A DNA stretch of 64,000 bases from Prauserella salsuginis (GTDB lineage: Bacteria; Actinomycetota; Actinomycetes; Mycobacteriales; Pseudonocardiaceae): the NCBI RefSeq assembly GCF_024648885.1, contig NZ_JANBBF010000014.1, forward strand, positions 248,001 to 312,000, read 5' to 3'. The notes beneath the pieces are model-generated. The model was not told the DNA's origin, did no database searches, and saw only the letters and a program-made list of their open reading frames with translations. Each line of letters begins with the position of its first letter. The first letter of the stretch is position 1. Below, piece after piece: positions 1-8,623 of the stretch. The translations under genes were made by a program, and so were the position numbers.

Positions 1-1652
1 CGCCGGTCACCTCGTCGCAGCGCACCTACACCTACTCCGAGCTGCGCGACGAGGTCGCGCGGTTCGCGGGCGGTCTCCGCTCGCTCGGCGTCGACAAGGG
101 CGACCGGGTGATCATCTACATGCCGATGGTGCCCGAGGCCGTCATCGCGATGCTGGCCTGCGCACGGCTCGGCGCGGTGCACTCCGTGGTGTTCGGGGGG
201 TTCGCCCCGAAGGAGCTGGCCGCACGCGTGGAGGACGCGAAGCCGAAGGCCATCGTCGCGGCCTCCTGCGGTATCGAACCGGGCCGGGTCGTGGAGTACA
301 AGCCGATCGTCGAGGACGCGCTGGCGGCCACGGCGCATCAGCCGGATCACGTGGTCGTCCTGCAGCGCGAGGCGAGCCGCTGCGCGATGACCGACCGCGA
401 CGTCGACTGGAACGACCTGGTCTCCGGCGTGGCGCCCGCCGATCCGGTGCCGGTCGCCGCGACCGATCCGCTGTACGTCCTCTACACCTCCGGCACGACG
501 GGTAAGCCGAAAGGCGTCGTGCGGGACAACGGGGGCCACGCCGTGGCGCTGGCCTGGTCGATGAGCGCGGTCTACGACATCCACCCCGGCGACGTCTGGT
601 GGACGGCCTCCGACGTCGGCTGGGTCGTCGGCCACTCCTACATCGTCTACGCGCCACTGCTGATCGGCGCCACGACCGTGCTGTACGAGGGCAAGCCGGT
701 GGGCACGCCGGACGCGGGCGCGTTCTGGCGGGTCATCTCCGAGCACGGGGTGAAGGCCCTGTTCACGGCGCCGACGGCGCTGCGGGCGGTCAAGCGCGTA
801 GACCCGGACGCGGCCGAGCTCGCGAACTACGACCTGGGCGGCTTCACGACGCTGTTCATGGCGGGTGAGCGCCTGGACCCGGAGACGTATCACTGGGCGC
901 ACGACCACCTCGGCGTACCGGTGATCGACCACTGGTGGCAGACGGAGACGGGCTGGCCGATCGCGGCCAACCTGCGCGGGCTCGAACCGATGCCGGTCAA
1001 ACCGGGGTCGGCGACGATGCCGGTGCCGGGCTGGCACGTGCAGATCCTCGACCAGGACGGCGTGGCACTGCCGGCCGGGACGGAGGGTGCGATCGCGATC
1101 CGGCTGCCGTTGCCTCCGGGTGCGCTGCCGACGCTGTGGGGCGACGACGAGCGCTTCAAGGAGGCCTACCTCTCCCGCTACGACGGCTACTACCTCACCG
1201 GCGACTCCGGTTACCTCGACACCGACGGCTACCTGTTCGTCATGGGGCGCACCGACGACGTCATCAACGTCGCGGGCCATCGGCTGTCGACCGGGTCGAT
1301 GGAGGCCGTGCTGGCGGCCCACCCCGCGGTCGCCGAGTGCGCCGTGATCGGCGTGGCCGACCAGTTGAAGGGACAGCTGCCGCGCGGGTTCGTCGTACTC
1401 AAGGCGGGAGTGGACATCACGGAGGAACGGTTGCGGGCCGAGCTCGTCGAGGCGGTTCGCTCGGAGATCGGCCCGGTGGCCGCGTTCCGCGAGGTGTCGG
1501 TCGTGCAGGCGCTGCCGAAGACCCGCTCGGGCAAGATCCTGCGCAAGACCATGCGCGGCATCGCCGACGGGCGGGACGAACCGGTGCCGTCGACGATCGA
1601 GGACCCGGAGGTGCTCACGGCGCTGAAACCCGTACTGCGAACCGACGGGTGA
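1..1652 (+). CDS. prpE: propionyl-CoA synthetase (acyl-CoA ligase), 5'-truncated by the window edge
   Basis: This ANL-superfamily ligase activates propionate (or acetate) with ATP and CoA through an acyl-adenylate. The reading frame is open from base 3, so the N-terminus lies outside the window; an internal ATG at 108 is not the start. The ATP-binding loop YTSGTTGKPKG is followed directly by VVRDNGGHAVAL, which with DHWWQTETGWPI is characteristic of PrpE rather than Acs. The C-terminal hinge YYLTGDSGYLD and the catalytic lysine region TRSGKILRKTMR are intact, so the visible part looks functional. A large hairpin follows the stop. Propionate versus acetate specificity is inferred from motifs only. 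Confidence 0.88.
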   Translation, partial: PVTSSQRTYTYSELRDEVARFAGGLRSLGVDKGDRVIIYMPMVPEAVIAMLACARLGAVHSVVFGGFAPKELAARVEDAKPKAIVAASCGIEPGRVVEYKPIVEDALAATAHQPDHVVVLQREASRCAMTDRDVDWNDLVSGVAPADPVPVAATDPLYVLYTSGTTGKPKGVVRDNGGHAVALAWSMSAVYDIHPGDVWWTASDVGWVVGHSYIVYAPLLIGATTVLYEGKPVGTPDAGAFWRVISEHGVKALFTAPTALRAVKRVDPDAAELANYDLGGFTTLFMAGERLDPETYHWAHDHLGVPVIDHWWQTETGWPIAANLRGLEPMPVKPGSATMPVPGWHVQILDQDGVALPAGTEGAIAIRLPLPPGALPTLWGDDERFKEAYLSRYDGYYLTGDSGYLDTDGYLFVMGRTDDVINVAGHRLSTGSMEAVLAAHPAVAECAVIGVADQLKGQLPRGFVVLKAGVDITEERLRAELVEAVRSEIGPVAAFREVSVVQALPKTRSGKILRKTMRGIADGRDEPVPSTIEDPEVLTALKPVLRTDG

Positions 1653-1677
1653 CGCGCCGGCCGCAGCGGTTCCTCAC

Positions 1678-1741
1678 ACGGCCCCGGCGGCCGTGTCCCG
1701 CCACACTTTCGTGAGGGCGCGGACACGGTCGACGGGGCCGT
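1678..1741 (+). terminator. large interrupted hairpin after prpE
   Basis: Outer arms ACGGCCCC (1678-1685) and GGGGCCGT (1734-1741) pair perfectly. Inside them CCGTGTCC (1691-1698) pairs with GGACACGG (1721-1728), separated from the outer stem by 5-base internal loops. It lies between the prpE stop and the next gene, so it is a plausible terminator. No U-tract is present, which is common in actinomycetes. Confidence 0.55.
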
Positions 1742-1798
1742 CGTACAGTACGGGCCGGGAATCGCGACGACTTGCGACTTTGGGGGAGGTGCGACGTC

Positions 1799-2146
1799 AT
1801 GACGTCCGGACACGAGGTCCAGACCAGTGAGCTGCGTGGTTATGCGAGCCTGACCGCGCGCCAGGCGAACAATCTGAAGGCCATCGGCCACCACGCGCGG
1901 GAGAAGGGCGGCGACACGAGCGGCTACACGGGCCTGCTCGCGCTGCTCGCACCGGTCGTGACGGGTGTCGTCGAACTGTACGGCGAAACGCTCGAGTTCG
2001 CGCACGGCAAGATGAACGAGCTCACCGAGAAGGTCGCGGGCGCCGCGGACAAATACGAGGGCAACGAGGCCGATCAGCACGCCGAGATCCAGGCTCTGGG
2101 CGGCAAGCTCGACGCGGTCGACACCAACGTTCGGGGCAGCGACTGA
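1799..2146 (+). CDS. EspC/WXG100-like small helical protein upstream of RHS
   Basis: A 115-aa, all-helical-looking protein with no signal peptide. Its size and pattern (N-terminal V-x-T-x-x-L, a Gly-rich middle, and a C-terminal heptad-like helix with A-D-K-Y-E) resemble EspC/DUF2580 and WXG100-type proteins linked to type VII secretion. The ATG at 1799 is chosen because GGGGGAGGT lies 8 bases upstream; a TTG at 1772 in the same frame has no ribosome site. Its stop overlaps the start of the RHS gene by one base (TGATG), implying translational coupling. It probably acts as secretion partner or chaperone of the RHS protein. Family assignment is by look only. Confidence 0.6.
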   Translation: MTSGHEVQTSELRGYASLTARQANNLKAIGHHAREKGGDTSGYTGLLALLAPVVTGVVELYGETLEFAHGKMNELTEKVAGAADKYEGNEADQHAEIQALGGKLDAVDTNVRGSD

Positions 2147-5100
2147 TGGCAGGGGGCAGCTACCAACAGCTCGAAGACCCGGTCGCGATCCTCGCCAAGG
2201 ACCCCGGTCTCGAGGGCGGCGCCAAGATCGAGGACGCCATCGCCAACGCGGGCATCCAGGTCCAGGCCGTGAACTGGGTGTGGGAACAGGTCGTCGGCGA
2301 AAGCCTCGTCGAAACACTCATCACGCCCATCACGGGCGATTTCGAACAGATCGCCCGCGGCGCGGCACAGTGGAACAACGTGCGCGACGCGCTGCAGGCG
2401 GTGCGCAACAACCTCAACGGCGGACTCGAACCGTTGCAGAGCGCGTGGCAGGGCGGCGCGGCCGAGTCGTTCAGCTCGGAGGTCAGTTTCCAGTGGACGA
2501 TCGGCCTCGAGGCCGACGCGCAGGCCGCGAAGCTCATCGGCATGGCACTGGCGAAGGTCGCCGACGGCTCGAAGGCCGCGTGCGACAAGGCACTCGGGCT
2601 CATCGAGACGATCGTCAACAAGCTGATCGAGGCCGCGGCGATGCTGCCGATCCCGGTCGTCGGCTGGGGCAGAGCGGTCAAGATCGTCGTCGACGTCATC
2701 CAGATCGTGAACGCGGTCCTCGACCTCATCGACGGAATCACCCAGCTGATCACCAGCTCGATCGAGGTCATCCAGGGCATCGTCGCCACGGGCACGGCAC
2801 TGTCGAAACTGGGCAGCGCCGACAACCTCAACGACGTCATCGGCGTCGCCAACGAGACGGGCAAGGGCATCGCCCAGGTCCAGAGCGGACGCGAGGGCAT
2901 CAGCGACGCGAAGACGTCGATCGCCAGCGCGAGCAAGGACTACGTCAAGTCGGGACTGAGCTACAACGACAACGTCGAAGGACTCGACCGGGAACGCTCG
3001 GCTCACCGCGCCGAGCAACAGCAGGCCACGAGCGCGGCCTCCTCGGACACCGCGAACTCGGGCGGTCCTACCCCGGCGCGCCGTCCGGCCGCTCCCGCCG
3101 ACACGTCGATGGCGACCAACGCCGGGCACACCGAGACCGAGGCACGACCGCGCGAGGTCGTCCCCGGCTCCGGCGACCCGGTCGATCTCGCCACCGGCCA
3201 GATGTTCCTGACACAGCAGGATCTCGAACTCGCCGGAGTGCTGCCACTGGTACTCGAGCGCACGCACTTCTCCGGTTACCGGGTGGGCAGGCTGTTCGGC
3301 CCCGGCTGGGCGTCCACTCTGGACCAACGCATCGAGGTCGAGGCCGATGCCGTGTACGTCGCGGGCGCCGACGGCGGCCGCCTCCGGTACGCGCTACCCA
3401 CGACCGGCGGCGATCCGGTGGTTCCCGCCACCGGATCGTTGTGGCCGTTGACCCGGTCCGCCGACGACGTGTTCACGCTGCAACAGCCGAAGCTCGGGCG
3501 CACGCTCACGTTCACCGGCAGCGGTCGGATACGGCACCTGTCGGCGATCGCCGACCGCAACGGCAACCGCATCGACGTCCGCTACGGCGAGCCCGGAGCC
3601 GACACGGCAGGCGACGCCGTTCCGTCCGAAGTGGTCCATTCCGGCGGCTACCGGGTGCTGGTCGATTCCGTGGACGGTCTGATCACCGGCTTCCGGCTGG
3701 CCAATCCACGCGGCGAGGCGATCGTCGTCGCGCGATTCGGCTACGACGAGGGCCGGAACCTGGTAGCCGTGCACAATTCGTCGGGCAGGCCGATGCGGTT
3801 CACCTACGACGAGTACGGCTCGATCACGCAGTGGACCGACCGCAACGGCGAGTGGTACCGCTACCACTACGACGCCGCGGGCCGGGTCACCTCCAGCGAG
3901 GGCGCGGGCGATGCACTCGTGGGCCGCTGGGAGTACGACGACGCGGCGCGCACCCGGACGTTCACCGATGCGCTCGGCGCCACGACGACGTACGGGTTCA
4001 ACGAGCACTGGCAGCTGGTCTCCGAGACCGATCCGCTCGGTAACACCACGACCCGGCAGTGGACGAGCTACAACGAGCTGCTGTCCGAAACGGATGCTCT
4101 CGGCCGCACCACGCGGTGGGAGTACGACGACGCGGGCAACGTCACGAAGACGACGATGCCGGACGGTTCCACGGTCGTCACGCAGTACAACGAACTCGGC
4201 CTGCCCACCCGGATCACCGGCCCCGACGGCCGCACGGAACAGCGATTCCACGACGCGGCAGGCAACCTGACGTCGGTCGTCGATCCGGGCGGCACGCTCA
4301 CTCGCTACACCTACGGCCCTCGGGGTGCGCTCGAATCGGTGACGGACGCACTCGGCGGGACCCGCCGGATCCGCACCGACGGCGCGGGCCTGCCCGTGAC
4401 GGTGACCGACGGGCGGGGCGGCATCACGCGGTACATCCGCGACGTGTTCGGCCGGGTCGGCGAGGTCGTCGACCCGGCGGGCGGCAGGCTGCGGATGGCG
4501 TGGACGATCGAGGGTCGACTGCTCTCGCGCACGCAACCCGACGGGACGACCGAACGGTGGCGCTACGACGCCGAGGGCAACGTCATCGAGCACGTCGACG
4601 CGCTCGGCATGCGCACCCGCACCGAGTATGGCAACTTCGACCTGCCGGTCGCGCAGGTCCGCCCCGACGGCACCCGCCTGGAGTTCCGCCACGACGCGGC
4701 GCTGCGCCTGGTGTCGGTGCGCAATCCCGAGGGTCTGACGTGGGATTACACCTACGACGCCGCGGGCAGGCTGACGTCCGAAACGGACTTCAACGGCCGC
4801 ACCCTGCGCTACCGTCACGATCGCACCGGTGCGCTGGTGTCGCGCACGAACGGCGCGGGTGAGACCGTGACGTTCACCCGCGACGCGCTCGGCAACGTGG
4901 TGGAGAAGTCCGGTGTGGACGGCAACGGCACGGAGCGCGTCACCCGATTCGAGTTCGACCCTGCGGGCAGGCTCGTCGCGGCGACCTCGCCCGACGCGGA
5001 GGTGCGGTACGAACGCGACGGCTGCGGCCGCGTACTGACCGAGACGGTCAACGGCGCCACGGTGCGCTCGTCCTACGACGAGCTGGGCCGCCGGGTCGCG

Positions 5101-6735
5101 CGGGTGACGCCGAGCGGCGCCGAGTCCAGGTGGAGCTACGACGCGAACGGCCGCCCCGAGGAGCTGTCGAGCGGCGGCCACACGATCCGGTTCTCGTACG
5201 ACGCGGCGGGCCGCGAGGTGCGCCGCCGGGTCGACGCGGGCGCCGAGCTGGTGCAGGCGTGGGACGTGAACCACCGGCTCGCCTCGCAGACGCTCACGGC
5301 GCCGAACCTGTACACGCCGGGCGGCCCGAGCCGGGTGGTGCAGCAACGCGCGTACCGCTACCGGCAGGACGGTTTCCTCGCAGCGGTCGACGACCGTATC
5401 GACGGTTCCCGTACCTTCGACCTCGACTCGTCGGGCAGGATCACCGTGGTGCGCGGCCACGGCTGGGCCGAGCAGTACGCCTACGACGCGTCCGGCAACA
5501 TCACCCACGGCTCGTGGCCGTCCACTCCGGACGGATCGGGTTCCCCGGAGGCGCAGGGGCCGCGCGAGTACACCGGCACGTTGATCCGGCGCGCCGGAGC
5601 CGTGGCCTACGAGCACGACGCGCAGGGCCGCGTGGTGCGACGGCGGGCGGCGGCGCCGTCGGGCGCAGAGCGGTCCTCGACGTTCACCTGGGACGCCGAG
5701 GACCGGCTCACGACGGTGACGACGACGGACGGCACCCGCTGGCGGTACGTCTACGACCCGCTCGGCAGGCGCATCGCCAAGCAGCGGCTGTCGAGTTCCG
5801 GTGCGGTCGCCGAGTCGGTCGCCTTCCACTGGGACGGCGTCACGCTCGCGGAGCAGACCGCGACGGGTCCTTCGCCGGACGGCTACACGCCCGGCCGGTC
5901 CTCGACCACGACGTGGGACTTCGAACCCGACTCGTTCCGCCCCGTGACACAACGGGAACGCACCCGCGGCGGTGACGGCCCCGCGATCCCGGCGGGCGGC
6001 GCAGGATTCGACGCCCCCGTCGGACCGGGGCCGGTGGGTGGCGCTCCGGTGGGTGGCGCTCCGGTGGGTGGCGCTCCGGTGGGTGGCGCTCCGGTGGGCA
6101 CAGGCCCGACCGGTATCGGGCCTGCGGGACAACCGCCCGCGGGACACCCGCCCGCGGGAACACCCGCAGCCGGCGGCTCGCAGGAATGGGTCGACCGGCA
6201 GTTCTATGCGCTGGTGACGGACCTGGTCGGCACTCCGCTGGAGATGATCGATCCCGACGGCGACCTCGCGTGGCACAGCCGGTCCACGATCTGGGGACAG
6301 TCGGTGACCGGCGGGCCGCAGGGTGGGCCGTACTGTCCGCTGCGGTTCCCCGGGCAGTATCACGACCCGGAAACCGGCGACAACTACAACTGCTTCCGCT
6401 TCTACGACCCGGCGATCGGCGGGTACTCGGCGGCGGATCCGATCGGCCTCGAAGGCGGTGTCACCCCGCATCGTTACGTCGCGAACCCGGTGCACGCCTA
6501 CGACCCGCTCGGTCTCGCGCCGTGTTCGGGACCGGCGCGCCCCGCTCCGGACACGTCCGGCGGCGACGGTGCGCTCAACTCGGGCCACCTGGATCAGGCG
6601 CGCGGCAATCTCACCGGAGAGGCGGCGAGTCCGAACGCCGGCGATGCGGCCGCCCCGTCCACCGGACCGCAGCGGCCCGGTGCCAGCGGACTCGGGGCGA
6701 TGGAACGCCAGCACGGCACTCCCCCGCCCCGATGA
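2146..6735 (+). CDS. RHS/YD-repeat protein with type VII-style N-terminus (polymorphic-toxin scaffold)
   Basis: 1529 aa. Residues about 1-300 form a helical region with a WXG-like turn (LQSAWQGGAAESF) and a hydrophobic central helix pair, as in ESX-delivered polymorphic toxins. A DUF6531 segment follows at about 345-420 (DPVDLATGQMFL), then more than twenty YD repeats (about 530-1240), a Pro/Gly linker with four GAPVG repeats, and the RHS core motif RFPGQYHDPETGDNYNCFRF near 1400 ending in DPLGLAPC at about residue 1460. RHS shells encapsulate a C-terminal toxin released by core cleavage. Here only about 69 Ser/Pro/Gly-rich residues follow the core, with no recognisable nuclease or deaminase motif. 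The start is a TGATG overlap with the preceding gene. Confidence 0.88.
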   Translation: MAGGSYQQLEDPVAILAKDPGLEGGAKIEDAIANAGIQVQAVNWVWEQVVGESLVETLITPITGDFEQIARGAAQWNNVRDALQAVRNNLNGGLEPLQSAWQGGAAESFSSEVSFQWTIGLEADAQAAKLIGMALAKVADGSKAACDKALGLIETIVNKLIEAAAMLPIPVVGWGRAVKIVVDVIQIVNAVLDLIDGITQLITSSIEVIQGIVATGTALSKLGSADNLNDVIGVANETGKGIAQVQSGREGISDAKTSIASASKDYVKSGLSYNDNVEGLDRERSAHRAEQQQATSAASSDTANSGGPTPARRPAAPADTSMATNAGHTETEARPREVVPGSGDPVDLATGQMFLTQQDLELAGVLPLVLERTHFSGYRVGRLFGPGWASTLDQRIEVEADAVYVAGADGGRLRYALPTTGGDPVVPATGSLWPLTRSADDVFTLQQPKLGRTLTFTGSGRIRHLSAIADRNGNRIDVRYGEPGADTAGDAVPSEVVHSGGYRVLVDSVDGLITGFRLANPRGEAIVVARFGYDEGRNLVAVHNSSGRPMRFTYDEYGSITQWTDRNGEWYRYHYDAAGRVTSSEGAGDALVGRWEYDDAARTRTFTDALGATTTYGFNEHWQLVSETDPLGNTTTRQWTSYNELLSETDALGRTTRWEYDDAGNVTKTTMPDGSTVVTQYNELGLPTRITGPDGRTEQRFHDAAGNLTSVVDPGGTLTRYTYGPRGALESVTDALGGTRRIRTDGAGLPVTVTDGRGGITRYIRDVFGRVGEVVDPAGGRLRMAWTIEGRLLSRTQPDGTTERWRYDAEGNVIEHVDALGMRTRTEYGNFDLPVAQVRPDGTRLEFRHDAALRLVSVRNPEGLTWDYTYDAAGRLTSETDFNGRTLRYRHDRTGALVSRTNGAGETVTFTRDALGNVVEKSGVDGNGTERVTRFEFDPAGRLVAATSPDAEVRYERDGCGRVLTETVNGATVRSSYDELGRRVARVTPSGAESRWSYDANGRPEELSSGGHTIRFSYDAAGREVRRRVDAGAELVQAWDVNHRLASQTLTAPNLYTPGGPSRVVQQRAYRYRQDGFLAAVDDRIDGSRTFDLDSSGRITVVRGHGWAEQYAYDASGNITHGSWPSTPDGSGSPEAQGPREYTGTLIRRAGAVAYEHDAQGRVVRRRAAAPSGAERSSTFTWDAEDRLTTVTTTDGTRWRYVYDPLGRRIAKQRLSSSGAVAESVAFHWDGVTLAEQTATGPSPDGYTPGRSSTTTWDFEPDSFRPVTQRERTRGGDGPAIPAGGAGFDAPVGPGPVGGAPVGGAPVGGAPVGGAPVGTGPTGIGPAGQPPAGHPPAGTPAAGGSQEWVDRQFYALVTDLVGTPLEMIDPDGDLAWHSRSTIWGQSVTGGPQGGPYCPLRFPGQYHDPETGDNYNCFRFYDPAIGGYSAADPIGLEGGVTPHRYVANPVHAYDPLGLAPCSGPARPAPDTSGGDGALNSGHLDQARGNLTGEAASPNAGDAAAPSTGPQRPGASGLGAMERQHGTPPPR
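6031..6090 (+). repeat. four exact 15-bp tandem repeats inside the RHS gene
   Basis: The unit CCGGTGGGTGGCGCT occurs four times in a row and encodes (PVGGA)n in the linker before the RHS core. A degenerate proline/glycine run (GPAGQPPAGHPPAGTP) continues downstream. The repeat keeps the reading frame, so copy-number change would lengthen or shorten the linker without frameshift. Confidence 0.9.
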
Positions 6736-6875
6736 CGGCGGCCGCATCACCGCGGGCGGGCGTCGCAGGTGAGCCCGCCCACCGTCGTGCCTGCCGGGCA
6801 TTCCGTCCGGCCGGCACCGTGACCGCACGAAACCGGCCGCGGCTCGCGGCCGTCGACACGGCCGAAGGGGAGTGA
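6732..6875 (+). CDS. possible 47-aa coupled small ORF
   Basis: The ATG overlaps the RHS stop (ATGA) and its own TGA at 6873-6875 overlaps a GTG at 6872 of the next frame (GTGA). The predicted peptide is Arg/Ala-rich with no motif. Third-position G/C is high but not decisive. It could be a small immunity-like or spacer ORF, or a chance open frame in a 140-base gap. Confidence 0.2.
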   Translation: MTAAASPRAGVAGEPAHRRACRAFRPAGTVTARNRPRLAAVDTAEGE

Positions 6876-6877
6876 CC

Positions 6878-7567
6878 GTGACGAATCCGGACGCCTGGAT
6901 GACGCCGCAGATCAGGGACGCGCTGGCCAAACTCGAGGAGGCCGAGGTGGACCTCGACACCCGCGTCGCACAGGCGGGACAGCTGGCGGAGCAGCTGCCG
7001 AAGGGCGGCCTGTCGCAGGAGGACATCCAGCTCATCGAGCAGCACGCCCGTAGCAAGGACGCGCCACGCGAACTGCGCGAGCTCCAGGATCGCGTGGACC
7101 GCGGCGACCTGTCGTGGCAGGACATCTCCGCGGGCCGGTTCCTGGACGATCCGCAGGTCCGCGCGGCGCTCGAACACGGCGTCGCGGGGATGCAGTCGGC
7201 CTACACGATGGTCCGGGAGGGGCATGAGCTCGACGAGATCATCGAGTCCGGCGGGCCGGCCGTGCCGACGTCGAATCCCGACGACGGCGCCACAGACACC
7301 GAAGAGCCGGACGACGCGGCCGAGCGGGACATCTTCCGCGGCGGCCGCGACACGGGCGGTTCCCGTGCCGACGACCGCCCGGCTGCCGGCGGAGCCTCCG
7401 ACGGGTCCCGCGATCCCCGCACGGGTGACCCCGGTGTCGGCGACCCGGGCACCGATCGCCCCCGGGGCACTGCGGGCGGAACGGGCACCGGCGGCGCGGG
7501 CTCTCGCGGCCGCGACGCCGACGCTCCGGATGACGACGACTACTTCGGCGGTTCGCCGTTCCGCTGA
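6878..7567 (+). CDS. RHS-linked accessory protein with disordered acidic tail
   Basis: 229 aa, function unknown. Residues 1-125 are predicted helical and charged (DALAKLEEAEVDLDTRVAQ; RELQDRVDRGDLSWQDISAG). Residues 126-229 are a low-complexity Asp/Gly/Thr/Arg tail (repeated GDPG, RGTAGG) ending in DDDDYFGGSPFR. GTG at 6878 is preferred because GAAGGGGA lies 6 bases upstream; an in-frame GTG at 6872 sits on top of that site. Its position right after the RHS gene, in the same operon, suggests a chaperone, adaptor or immunity role, but it does not resemble known immunity families. Confidence 0.6.
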   Translation: MTNPDAWMTPQIRDALAKLEEAEVDLDTRVAQAGQLAEQLPKGGLSQEDIQLIEQHARSKDAPRELRELQDRVDRGDLSWQDISAGRFLDDPQVRAALEHGVAGMQSAYTMVREGHELDEIIESGGPAVPTSNPDDGATDTEEPDDAAERDIFRGGRDTGGSRADDRPAAGGASDGSRDPRTGDPGVGDPGTDRPRGTAGGTGTGGAGSRGRDADAPDDDDYFGGSPFR

Positions 7568-7739
7568 CGGAGTCCACGACGGGGCTCGCACCCGCGCCTG
7601 CCCACGGCATCGGTTCCGAAACCGCAACACCGGTCACAGGGCGGTAACGTTTACGCCATTCGTGGCGACACTCCACCGGCAGCGGCAACGCCGCCCCGAA
7701 CCGTGAGCGAAGCCGAACCGAACAGGGTGTGAGCGGAAG

Positions 7740-8552
7740 ATGTCCTACCAGCGTTTCGTGGCGCTCGGCGACAGCCTGACCGAAGGTCTCGACGACCCGT
7801 ACCCCGGCAGGCCGGTCTATCGCGGCTGGGCCGACCTCGTCGCAGAACGCCTGGCCTGCGACGAACCCACACTGCACTACGCCAACCTGGGAGTGCGGGG
7901 GAAGCGACTCGACCAGATCGTCGTCGAGCAGGTGCCCGCGGCCGCCGACCTCGAACCGGACCTGGTCGCACTCTGCGGCGGGGCCAACGACCTCATGGCG
8001 ACCCGCGGCTACGACCGCGAGGTCGTGGCGAGTCGCGTGCGCGCCGCGCTGCGGCTGCTCACCGACATCGCTCCCGAGGTGGTGGTGTTCACGCTCTCCG
8101 ACGTGTCCGGCAGGCTGCCGCTGGTCCGGTGGATGCGCTCGCGCATCGAGGCGTTCAATGACACGGTGCGTTCCGCCGCAGACGCCCACGGCGCCCGCGT
8201 GGTCGACCTGTGGCCGGACCAGTCGGTCCACGATCTGCGTTACTTCGGGCGCGACCGGCTGCACCTGAGCGAACACGGCCACCGGCGGGTCGCGGGGCAC
8301 GTGCTCGACACCCTCGACGTCCGATACGACCCGAGTTGGCTGGCCCCGCTCCCCGGTGCTCCCCACACGCCGGGTCCGCTCGCGCACGCGCGGTGGGTCT
8401 GGGGTTCGGTGCTGCCGACGGCGCGCACCCGCGTGACGAACTACCTCACCGGCCGTTGTTCGGGCGACGGCTTCACTCCGAAGCGGCCGCAACTGCGACC
8501 CGTGCTCGACGACCTACTGTCCGTCGACCGCGACACACCACGGCCCGCCTGA
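7740..8552 (+). CDS. SGNH/GDSL-family hydrolase (esterase/lipase)
   Basis: 270-aa hydrolase with all SGNH blocks: block I ALGDSLTEG with nucleophile Ser12, block II Gly in NLGVRGKRL, block III GGAND, and block V DRLHLSEHGH holding the catalytic Asp and His. There is no signal peptide, so it is probably cytoplasmic and acts on an ester or acyl-thioester. After the catalytic core there is an extra segment of about 60 residues with basic/Trp-rich character (HARWVWGSVLPTARTRV), common in actinobacterial members. It is monocistronic, with 70 bases before trpS. The physiological substrate cannot be read from sequence. Confidence 0.87.
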   Translation: MSYQRFVALGDSLTEGLDDPYPGRPVYRGWADLVAERLACDEPTLHYANLGVRGKRLDQIVVEQVPAAADLEPDLVALCGGANDLMATRGYDREVVASRVRAALRLLTDIAPEVVVFTLSDVSGRLPLVRWMRSRIEAFNDTVRSAADAHGARVVDLWPDQSVHDLRYFGRDRLHLSEHGHRRVAGHVLDTLDVRYDPSWLAPLPGAPHTPGPLAHARWVWGSVLPTARTRVTNYLTGRCSGDGFTPKRPQLRPVLDDLLSVDRDTPRPA

Positions 8553-8623
8553 CGGTGACGCGCCCCGGCACGAGTTGCCGCCTTCCGGCAATCGCATGAG
8601 CGGTGGCCAGTACGATGACCCCC

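Noticed and set aside
6031-6090. Possible CRISPR-like or IS-related repeat
   Set aside because: 15-bp units are back to back with no spacers and encode in-frame PVGGA repeats in the RHS linker.
3394-7125. Open frame of 1243 codons antisense to the RHS gene
   Set aside because: It mirrors the RHS codon positions, is Arg/Val/His-rich without motifs, and reflects high GC3 on the coding strand.
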